Assembly: GCA_035697145.1 (NCBI GenBank)
Contig: DASSDL010000166.1
Coordinates: 14,773-78,772, forward strand
Source of the DNA: DASQUK01 sp035697145
GTDB taxonomy: Bacteria > Actinomycetota > Acidimicrobiia > Acidimicrobiales > VFJN01
Direction: 5' to 3'
DNA: 64,000 nucleotides
The position numbers were made by a program, and so were the translations under genes. Shown in pieces: positions 17,634-24,186 of this stretch. Within the stretch, counting starts at the first letter, position 1. Each line of letters begins with the position of its first letter. The notes below the pieces were generated by a model. It was given only the letters and a program-made list of their open reading frames with translations, was not told the DNA's origin and did no database searches.

Positions 17634-19136
17634 TTGAACATCGGGATGCTGCTGGAGTTGGCGGCCGAAGGCATGCCCGACCGGATCGCCGTCGGCACCG
17701 CGGCCGACGGCATCAGCTACGCACAGCTGTTGGAGCGCGCCCGCCGGGGGGCGCACGTGGTGCGGGCCAACGGCGTCGAACGGGTCGGACTCGTCGACAT
17801 GAACTCCTCGGCGGTGCCGCTCCTGCTGTATGCCAGCGCCCTGGCCGGCGTCCCCTTCGCCGCAGTGAACTACCGGCTGGCCGAAGACCGGCTGCGGTCG
17901 GTGATCGAGCGCGTGGCACCGGCGCTCGTCGTGACCGACGAGGCGGCTCGGGCAAGGCTTCAGGGCGTCCGGGGTCTCGAGCTGCTCGCCCGCAGCGAGC
18001 TGGAAGCCCGCTTGGAGCAAGCCGAACATGCCGGTGATGTCGAGGTCGACCCCGACGCGGTCGCCATCTGGCTCTTCACCAGCGGTACGACCGGTGAGCC
18101 CAAGCCAGCCCTGCTGCGCCATCGGCACCTCGTCTCCTACGTGCTCTCCACGGTCGAGTTCATGTGCGCGGCCGAGGACGAAGCGACGCTGGTGAGCGTC
18201 CCGCCGTACCACGTGGCCGGCATGGCGGCGATCCTGTCGTCGACCTATGCGGGCCGGCGGATCGTGTACTTGCCCCAGTTCGACCCGGACGGGTGGGTGC
18301 GCCTCGCGGAGGAGGAGGCGGTGACCCACGCCATGGTGGTGCCCACGATGCTGGGCAGGTTGCTCGACGCCATGGAGCGGCACGGCACCACGCTCCCCTC
18401 CCTCAGCCACCTTTCCTACGGCGGTGGGCGCATGCCGGTGGCCGTGATAGAGCGGGCGATGGACCTGCTGCCGCACGTGGGACTCGTCAACGCGTATGGC
18501 CTCACCGAGGCAAGCAGCACCGTCGCCGTGCTCGGTCCCGACGATCATCGGGCCGCGTACGGCAGCGACGATCCCGCGGTCCGGGTTCGACTCGAATCCG
18601 TGGGACGGCCGCTGCCGACGCTCGAGCTCGAGATACGTGACCCGTTGGGTGGCGTCCTCCCGCCCGGCGAGACTGGGGAGATCCACGTCCGCGGTGAGCA
18701 GATCGCCGGCGAGTACCTCGGTCGCAGCGTCCTGACACCCGACGGCTGGTTCCCCACCAACGATTCCGGGCACCTCGACGAGGCCGGTTTCCTGTTCGTC
18801 GAGGGGCGGCTCGACGATGTCATCGTCCGGGGTGGCGAGAACATGTCGCCGGGCGAGATCGAGGACGTGCTGCTCCAGCACCCCGCGGTGGCCGAGGCCG
18901 GGGTGACCGGCGTCCCCGACGACGAGTGGGGCGAAGTCGCAGCGGCCGCGGTCGTGTTCGAACCGGGGGCGAGCACCACTGAGGCCGAGCTGCAGGCATG
19001 GGTGCGTGAGCGCCTGCGCTCCTCACGGACGCCCGTCGTCGTGGATGTGCGCCCGGCGTTGCCTTACAACGAGACCGGCAAGCTGCTGCGGCGGGTGCTC
19101 AAGGACGAGCTGGGCCGCCTGCGACCTCGAAGTTGA
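17634..19136 (+). CDS. AMP-dependent acyl-CoA synthetase / ligase
   Basis: A 500-residue ANL-superfamily enzyme that activates a carboxylic acid through an acyl-AMP to acyl-CoA. P-loop FTSGTTGEPKPALLRH is at about 148-163, YGLTEASS at about 289, the hinge RLDDVIVRGGENMSPGEIED at about 392, and the C-terminal catalytic Lys near 482 (NETGKLLRR). TTG 17634 sits 4 nt after GGGGGAAAG. ATG 17646 is a possible alternative. The thioesterase gene directly upstream acts on the product class of this enzyme. Acid chain length and type cannot be read from sequence. Confidence 0.9.
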   Translation: MNIGMLLELAAEGMPDRIAVGTAADGISYAQLLERARRGAHVVRANGVERVGLVDMNSSAVPLLLYASALAGVPFAAVNYRLAEDRLRSVIERVAPALVVTDEAARARLQGVRGLELLARSELEARLEQAEHAGDVEVDPDAVAIWLFTSGTTGEPKPALLRHRHLVSYVLSTVEFMCAAEDEATLVSVPPYHVAGMAAILSSTYAGRRIVYLPQFDPDGWVRLAEEEAVTHAMVVPTMLGRLLDAMERHGTTLPSLSHLSYGGGRMPVAVIERAMDLLPHVGLVNAYGLTEASSTVAVLGPDDHRAAYGSDDPAVRVRLESVGRPLPTLELEIRDPLGGVLPPGETGEIHVRGEQIAGEYLGRSVLTPDGWFPTNDSGHLDEAGFLFVEGRLDDVIVRGGENMSPGEIEDVLLQHPAVAEAGVTGVPDDEWGEVAAAAVVFEPGASTTEAELQAWVRERLRSSRTPVVVDVRPALPYNETGKLLRRVLKDELGRLRPRS

Positions 19137-19254
19137 CCCCAACCTGACGACAGATTGTGGGCGACAGCTGAATCCTCCGGGCCGAGTCGGCGGTATGTCA
19201 TGACAGCGATGCCGCTGGCACGCATGCCCCGATCTTCATGGCAGGGAGGATCTG

Positions 19255-19782
19255 ATGAGTCTCACATCGCGTCCCGTCGCGCTGGCAGCCGTGACGTTCG
19301 GCCTGTTCGGTCTGCTCGGACTGGCTGCCTGCGGCGACGATGACGACGACTCGACGACGGACACGTCCGCTGCCGACACGACCGAGCCCGCCGACACGAC
19401 GACCTCTACCGAGGCCGCTGCCCCTGCCGAGGGTGCATCCACCGTGGCGACGGCGGACACCGACCTCGGCACGATCCTCGTCGACGCCGACGGCAGGACG
19501 CTGTACCTGTTCATGCCTGACGCCCAGGGTGCCAGCACGTGTGTCGATTCCTGCGCGGCCACGTGGCCGGCGCTGCCGGGCCCAGCGACGGCCGGCGACG
19601 GCGCCGACGAGGCTCTGCTCGGCACCGCGGACCGTCCCGACGACGGTTCGGCGCAGGTCACCTACAACGGCTGGCCGCTCTACCACTTCGCCAGCGATGC
19701 AGCCCCGGGCGACACCAACGGCCAGGGCATCGGCGACGTCTGGTTCGTCGTCGACGCCAGCGGCAACGCCGTCAGCAGCTGA
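19255..19782 (+). CDS. Secreted lipoprotein with Yx(FWY)xxD repeats
   Basis: A 175-residue COG4315-type lipoprotein. The signal peptide ends in the lipobox LAAC (Cys about 26), followed by a poly-Asp stretch and a Thr/Asp-rich linker to about residue 70. The C-terminal domain carries two signature motifs, YLFMPD (about 84) and YHFASD (about 143), with a Cys pair (CVDSCAATWPAL) between them. GGGAGG lies 5 nt before ATG 19255. The function of this family is unknown; a haem- or redox-related role has been proposed for some members. It stands alone between remnants. Confidence 0.87.
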   Translation: MSLTSRPVALAAVTFGLFGLLGLAACGDDDDDSTTDTSAADTTEPADTTTSTEAAAPAEGASTVATADTDLGTILVDADGRTLYLFMPDAQGASTCVDSCAATWPALPGPATAGDGADEALLGTADRPDDGSAQVTYNGWPLYHFASDAAPGDTNGQGIGDVWFVVDASGNAVSS

Positions 19783-19845
19783 CGCCACCGAGGCGGACGG
19801 CAGTTCTGGCCGCCGAGCCTTCGAGTCAGGCCTGCTGCTCCTCCG

Positions 19846-20037
19846 CAGGTCTCGATCCCCGTCGGCTTCACGACGTTCCCCGGCGAGGTCTTCCGGGCCC
19901 GGCGCAGCTGGGTCGAGAGGGTCTACCCCAGCCTCACCTACTTCAACGAGGTCGACAGGGGCGGCCACTTCGCGGCGTGGGAGGAGCCCGAGCTGTTCTC
20001 CGACGAAGTCCGAGCGGCTTTCCGATCTCTGCGCTGA
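19846..20037 (+). pseudogene. 3' remnant of an epoxide hydrolase gene
   Basis: One frame reads VSIPVGFTTFPGEVF, then RRSWVERVYPSLTYFNEVDR and GGHFAAWEEPELFSDEVRAA, ending at TGA 20035-20037. This is the C-terminal ~60 residues of an alpha/beta-hydrolase epoxide hydrolase, including the catalytic His in GGHFAAWE. No start codon or upstream part (nucleophile Asp, lid) exists; the 63 bp before it do not match. It is a decayed gene. A further 23 codons after its stop (to about 20106, HERVAPAVRAAQLTALLGLP) could be another fragment. Confidence 0.65.
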
Positions 20038-20117
20038 TCGGCCCGCATGAGCGCGTTGCACCCGCGGTGCGCGCCGCGCAGCTCACGGCGTTGCTCGGTC
20101 TGCCATAGCCGAGACCG

Positions 20118-21008
20118 TCAGCTCGGGCGATCGGGCCAAACGATGTCGACGACCAGTCCTGAGTGGTCACTGGCGAGTTTGCCTGTGAGCGGTTCGTGGA
20201 AGGCGAGCTGCGCGGTGAGGATGCGTCCGGCTCCGCCCCGCCGCTGGAACGGATCCCCGACGAACACGTAGTCGATGCGCTTGCGGTGCACGTTCAGCGC
20301 CGCTGCGATCGGGTTGGTCCGCCAATCCTGGGTGTAGCCGGGACCGTCACCCGCAACCCGCCATGAGTCCTGGTAGAAGGCCGTGCGGCCGTCGAGACTC
20401 GCCAGCGAGCAGAGGAAGCGGATCTCGTCGCTGTCCGGCTCCGCGTTGAAGTCCCCGCACAGGATCGCCGGCATCGCGTCCCGAACCTGACCCGGGGTGA
20501 CCGCCGCGTCCAGGTCGCCCCGCTCGGCCACGATGAGCTCATCGATGGCCAGCACCTGGAGCCGGCGATGGAGGCTGTCCCGTGGCGCGGCGGCGAGGTG
20601 GCAGGAGTAGACGTCAAGGCCCGCGGTCCGCACGTGCAACAGCTCCCACGGAACGCTGGCGACGAAGGCATCATTGTCGTCTACGAGCGGCAGCGGGTGA
20701 TACGCGCTGCTGTCGATCGGCCAACGCGAGAGCACCGCCGACCCGAACTCGAGTGCAGGGTCGGGCCAAAGCTGGGCACCGAAGGGTCGACCGTCGAAGT
20801 GCCAGTGCCACCCGTGGTCTGGCATCTGGTCGACGATCCAGCCCGCAGTGTTCGGCGTGCTGCCGTCATGCCAGATCTCCTGGAGGCAGACGATGTCCGC
20901 ACGGAGATGCTCGAGCCACGCGACGATCTCGTGGCGGCGCTCGTTCCAACCTGGCTCCAGCAACGAGCCGGCGTTCAATTGGACTACCCGCAGCTCTTGG
21001 GACGGCAC
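20118..21008 (-). CDS. Endonuclease/exonuclease/phosphatase (EEP) family protein
   Basis: A 296-residue EEP-fold hydrolase. Conserved elements are VVQLNAGS at the N terminus, the catalytic metal Glu in DIVCLQEIWHDG (about 43), SCHLAAAPRDSLHRRLQV (about 133), the active-site Asp/Asn in AILCGDFNAEPDS, the substrate motif HRKRIDYVFVG and the final ASDHSGLVVDI. All key residues are present, so it should be an active Mg-dependent phosphodiesterase. No signal peptide is visible. The substrate (nucleic acid, phospholipid or sugar phosphate) is unknown. It starts at a leaderless GTG. Confidence 0.85.
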   Translation of the reverse strand: MPSQELRVVQLNAGSLLEPGWNERRHEIVAWLEHLRADIVCLQEIWHDGSTPNTAGWIVDQMPDHGWHWHFDGRPFGAQLWPDPALEFGSAVLSRWPIDSSAYHPLPLVDDNDAFVASVPWELLHVRTAGLDVYSCHLAAAPRDSLHRRLQVLAIDELIVAERGDLDAAVTPGQVRDAMPAILCGDFNAEPDSDEIRFLCSLASLDGRTAFYQDSWRVAGDGPGYTQDWRTNPIAAALNVHRKRIDYVFVGDPFQRRGGAGRILTAQLAFHEPLTGKLASDHSGLVVDIVWPDRPS

Positions 21009-21014
21009 GACCCC

Positions 21015-21020
21015 ACGGTA
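21015..21020 (-). promoter_or_regulatory. -10 element, leaderless promoter of EEP gene
   Basis: TACCGT on the minus strand lies 6 nt before GTG 21008. Confidence 0.5.
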
Positions 21021-21056
21021 GGTAGCCGGTCGCCGATCCGGCGCGGGGCAACTGGA

Positions 21057-21851
21057 TCAGGTCGCCGGCTCGAGCCGCCAGCGATCGCCGTCACGCAGGA
21101 TGGTTCCGCCGCCCGGCGCTTCGAACAATGGTGCGATCAACAGCAGGTTTTCGCGGTAGCAGCGCTCGAGCAGCGCCCGCCGTGTCGCCCGCACCGCGTC
21201 AGGGTCGTGGTCGAGCTCGGCGACCTCGGGATTGGCGATCTGTGCCGGATGTAGGAACAGGTGCCCGCTGATGATGGCCGCGGGCGGGTCGCCAACGTAG
21301 ACACCGAAGTGACCCGGATTGTGCCCCGGGAGCGGGTCCAGCACGACCCCGGGCGCGGGCTGGATGCGCTCGTCGTAGCGGTCGAGGAGCCCGGCGCGCT
21401 CGACGTCGAGCAGTCTCTCGGCACCGGCGCGATGGCCGTCTGCCAATGCGGTCATCTCGATGCCCGGAACGAGGTACCGCGCATATCTGAACGTCGGCAC
21501 GCCGGTCGCCGGGTCGATGTTGGCTCCCACGCCGTCGATGTGCGAGTTGATCACGATGTCGATGTCGTCGGCACTCCACCCCGCCGTCCCGAGCGCCTCC
21601 AGGCGCGGCCTGAACCGGGCGGCATCATCGAACGCGAGCCAGGGATCGACGATCACCGTGTACGTGCCGTCGGTGAGCACTGTGGCACTCGACCCGATGC
21701 GAAGCGCCCAGTCATCGGTGACGAACCTCGGACGGAGCCATTGCGATCGCCGCAGGGCCGCCCGGGTCTCATCGTCCTGGGGAAGTACCAGCTCGAAGCC
21801 CGGGTCGGCGACTCGGGTGATCGTCCAACCGCCGACCTGCCACCGATGCAC
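21057..21851 (-). CDS. Metallo-beta-lactamase-fold protein with degenerate metal site
   Basis: A 264-residue protein similar to lactonase-type MBL hydrolases across its length (TVIVDPWLAFDD, PGHNPGHFGVYVGD, IISGHLFLHPAQI). The signature HxHxDH is replaced by NSHIDG (about residues 98-103), so the first and last metal His are lost. The later His residues in PGHNPGH and SGHLFLH remain. It may bind one metal, have altered chemistry, or be non-catalytic. GTG 21851 has a leaderless promoter. A hairpin separates it from the upstream N-acetyltransferase gene. Confidence 0.8.
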   Translation of the reverse strand: MHRWQVGGWTITRVADPGFELVLPQDDETRAALRRSQWLRPRFVTDDWALRIGSSATVLTDGTYTVIVDPWLAFDDAARFRPRLEALGTAGWSADDIDIVINSHIDGVGANIDPATGVPTFRYARYLVPGIEMTALADGHRAGAERLLDVERAGLLDRYDERIQPAPGVVLDPLPGHNPGHFGVYVGDPPAAIISGHLFLHPAQIANPEVAELDHDPDAVRATRRALLERCYRENLLLIAPLFEAPGGGTILRDGDRWRLEPAT

Positions 21852-21857
21852 GACGAG

Positions 21858-21863
21858 ACGCTA
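21858..21863 (-). promoter_or_regulatory. -10 element, leaderless promoter of MBL-fold gene
   Basis: TAGCGT on the minus strand lies 6 nt before GTG 21851. Confidence 0.5.
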
Positions 21864-21887
21864 GGAGATCACTGCGGCCGCTGTCGT

Positions 21888-21910
21888 CCGCGGGTGGCCA
21901 ACGCCCGCGG
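21888..21910. terminator. Hairpin downstream of arylamine N-acetyltransferase gene
   Basis: CCGCGGG (21888-21894) pairs with CCCGCGG (21904-21910) around a 9-nt loop. It lies after the stop of the upstream minus-strand gene and before the next promoter. No U-tract. Confidence 0.3.
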
Positions 21911-21937
21911 CCAGCGAGGTGCGCCTGCCCTACTTGG

Positions 21938-22807
21938 TCATGGCCGGCGGGCCACCTCCCAGGCGACATGGGCGGCGTGGACCCTCTCCCACAGCGCGTC
22001 CCACGTCTGGTCGCTGAGGGGCGAGACGTCGAGGCCGAAGAGGCCGCCGAGGACGTCGGCCAGCTCGGTCCTGGTCGTGAGCGTCGACTCGGAGGCCCGG
22101 TCGCCGATCCTCTTCAGCGACAGCCCCCGCAGGATGTCGACACCGGACGCGTCGCGCCGTTGTGCGGTCATCACCCTCACGAACCCCGAGTCCGGTGACG
22201 TCGACAGCCAGGCGTGGCGCTCTGCGAAGGCGTCCATCCCGACGGGCGCCGATCGCCACGACATGCCGGCGAAGCCACCCGTGGGGTCGTGCGTGAGGTG
22301 CCAGTCACCGATGGCGCCCGGCGTCTCGTCCAGCACGAAGTCGAACGGGTCCTGGCGATACCTGCCGGCGGCCAGGGGAATGGGCTCGTGTAGCGCGTCG
22401 CCGAGGCCGGCGTCGACGTACCAGCTCCCACCGGGGTTGGCCCCGGTCGGAAGGCCGCGGACCGTCAGGACGAGGTGGTTGGTCATGCTGTCCTCGGTCG
22501 CCCCATCGGGACCGTGCACGCCGCCGACGTGACGCGACACGTCGTAGCCGAGCGACTGGAGCAGCCCACCGAACGCGCCGTTGAGGTGGTAGCAGTACCC
22601 ACCTCGCCCCCGGGTTGCGATCCGCGCCACCGACTCGGCGACGCCGATCCCCCAGTGCTCGCCGACGTGGATCCATAGCGTTTCGTACGCCACCCGCTCC
22701 ACATGGGCACGGTGCAGCCTGAACAAACCGTCGACCGAAGGCGGTTCCGCCTCCAGGCCCAGCCTGACCAAATAGGCACCCTGATCGGTCCCGGAAATCA
22801 CGGCCAC
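21938..22807 (-). CDS. nat: Arylamine N-acetyltransferase
   Basis: A 289-residue NAT enzyme that moves acetyl or propionyl groups from CoA to arylamines and hydrazines. The catalytic triad is visible: Cys72 in RGGYCYHLNG, His111 in NHLVLTV and Asp132 in YVDAGLGD. The N terminus (LRLGLEAEPPSVDGLFRLHRAHVERV style) and total length match the family. In mycobacteria nat lies in a cholesterol-catabolism operon. Here its partner is a VOC-family gene 5 bp upstream. GTG 22807 has GGAGG with 8-nt spacing. Confidence 0.9.
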   Translation of the reverse strand: MAVISGTDQGAYLVRLGLEAEPPSVDGLFRLHRAHVERVAYETLWIHVGEHWGIGVAESVARIATRGRGGYCYHLNGAFGGLLQSLGYDVSRHVGGVHGPDGATEDSMTNHLVLTVRGLPTGANPGGSWYVDAGLGDALHEPIPLAAGRYRQDPFDFVLDETPGAIGDWHLTHDPTGGFAGMSWRSAPVGMDAFAERHAWLSTSPDSGFVRVMTAQRRDASGVDILRGLSLKRIGDRASESTLTTRTELADVLGGLFGLDVSPLSDQTWDALWERVHAAHVAWEVARRP

Positions 22808-22812
22808 GCGAA

Positions 22813-23190
22813 CTACCTCCGGGGCGCAATCCGATGGGCGATCTGGAACACGTTCCCAGACGGGTCACGGACCATCGCCCGCCGGTCGCCGTACGGGGTG
22901 TCGAGCGGCTCCTCCACCGTCACTGCTCCGGCTTCGAGCGCCCGATGATACGTGCCGTCCGCATCGTCGACGTAGACGTAGAGGAACGCCGGGAACGGCT
23001 CGCGGGCGCCTGCCGACGTGACCATGACGAGCGAATCGCCGATGCGGATCTCCGCCGGCCGGTCAGCCTGGACCTCGCCGGAGGCGCCGAATACAGCCCG
23101 CAGGAACTCGACCTGTGCCGCGGCATCCGGCACGACCATGCGAGGCGTTACCGAGTGAAATCCAGTGGGTGGACGGCTGGCGGCAGCCAC
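22813..23190 (-). CDS. VOC/glyoxalase-fold protein (PhnB-like)
   Basis: A 125-residue single-module VOC protein. It starts GFHSVTPRMVVPDAAAQVEFLRAVFG, a PhnB/YdfO-type opening, and ends DPSGNVFQIAHRIAPRR. Likely metal ligands are the His in FHSVTP and the Glu/His near the C terminus, though one strand has Gln instead of Glu. It is upstream of nat with a 5-bp gap and probably co-transcribed. Members include isomerases, dioxygenases and resistance proteins, so the activity is open. Confidence 0.8.
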   Translation of the reverse strand: MAAASRPPTGFHSVTPRMVVPDAAAQVEFLRAVFGASGEVQADRPAEIRIGDSLVMVTSAGAREPFPAFLYVYVDDADGTYHRALEAGAVTVEEPLDTPYGDRRAMVRDPSGNVFQIAHRIAPRR

Positions 23191-23297
23191 CGGGACACTC
23201 TGTCACTCAACCGGTCTGGTACCGCAACAGGACGATGCCGGACGTGGTAGACGGAGACGTGGGCGGGAACTCATCGGTGGATCGATGACCAGGAGCC

Positions 23298-23747
23298 ATG
23301 GACGTGGATCAGCCTGACCGAGACCGGCTTAGTCGCTTGGCACGCGCGTCGTCGCTGGCATTGGACGCGGCCGAATATGCGGACGTCCCGGTCGAGGTGG
23401 TGACCGAGCTGCGGTCGGTGTGCCTCGGGCTGCCGGGGACCGTCGAGAGGCAGGCTTGGGCCGGTACTCAGTGGCGGATCCGCAACCGGATGTTCGCCCA
23501 CGTCCTCAGCATCGACTACCCGGACGGCCCGGTCACAGTGATGACGTTCCGATCTTCGGGCCCGGAGCTTGACGCACTTCGGAGCTCGGGCCATCCGTTC
23601 TTCCGGCCGGCCTGGGGAGCCAACCTGGTCGGCATGGTGCTCGACGCGGATGTCAACCGGGGCGAGGTCGCCGAGCTGCTCATCGACAGCTACTGCGTCC
23701 TCGCCCCCAGGAAGTTGATCGAGCAGATCGACCGACCCACCGAATGA
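23298..23747 (+). CDS. MmcQ/YjbR family protein
   Basis: A 149-residue protein with the YjbR (CyaY-like) fold. Recognisable segments are VCLGLPGTVERQAWAGTQWRI, RMFAHVLSIDYPDG, FFRPAWGANLVGMVLD and the C-terminal LLIDSYCVLAPRKLI. Family members are small DNA-binding-like proteins of uncertain role. CAGGAG lies just before ATG 23298. Its 3' end faces the truncated DUF1579-like gene. Confidence 0.82.
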   Translation: MDVDQPDRDRLSRLARASSLALDAAEYADVPVEVVTELRSVCLGLPGTVERQAWAGTQWRIRNRMFAHVLSIDYPDGPVTVMTFRSSGPELDALRSSGHPFFRPAWGANLVGMVLDADVNRGEVAELLIDSYCVLAPRKLIEQIDRPTE

Positions 23748-23988
23748 CCGGTGGACGCCGACGAGGGTGGTGACCGGGGAACGGAGAGTTCGCCAACCAT
23801 TCGGCGGGAGCCGACTCGTCACGTGCCCCATCCGCGTGTTGCACGAGGAATGCTCCGCCATCCAGCCACGCGAAGGTGGTACGCGCCTCGCCGCCGACTG
23901 GCTGCCCACCGGCAGTTGCCTCCAGCTCCCATTCGCCCACGAATGCCTCCAAGCGGGCGAGCGCGGGGTTCGTCGTTGCCTCGGGCAT
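23680..23988 (-). pseudogene. 5' portion of a DUF1579-like gene, truncated
   Basis: A strong AGGAGGAGG precedes ATG 23988. The frame gives NPALARLEAFVGEWELEA, TTFAWLDGGAFLVQHADG and AEWLANSPFPG, the beginning of a lipocalin-like protein of about 140-150 residues (LEALVGEWEM, GGAFLVQ and NSPFP type). After about 23770 the similarity stops and the frame runs antisense into the YjbR gene, ending at 23680. The expected second half (SD..YTMLYADARGV-type) is missing, so the gene looks cut by a deletion at its 3' end. Confidence 0.55.
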
Positions 23989-24121
23989 TGACCTCCTCCT
24001 TTGCGATGCGGATTTGCAAATGGCCCCGTCGGCCCTGAGGTTGCGGCGCGCCCGGGCCGGCCCTGCCTCAGGCGGAGTCGCCGTCTGCTCGCGTGTAGCT
24101 GCGAGTCCGAGAAAGTCAACA

Positions 24122-24152
24122 TTTGGGCCGAGTCCATATCCTTGGCCTACCA
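24122..24152 (+). promoter_or_regulatory. Candidate promoter of fused acyl-CoA dehydrogenase
   Basis: TTGGGC near 24122 and TACCAT near 24147 are separated by about 19 bp and lie about 35 bp before the ATG. This is a conventional leadered layout, in contrast to most neighbours. Confidence 0.35.
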
Positions 24153-24186
24153 TCCCGAGGCTGCGCCCAGTCACAAGGAGGGATCG

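Noticed and set aside
24001..24186. N-terminal extension of the acyl-CoA dehydrogenase
   Set aside because: The frame is open further upstream, but AAGGAGG directly before ATG 24187 and the normal family start decide against it.
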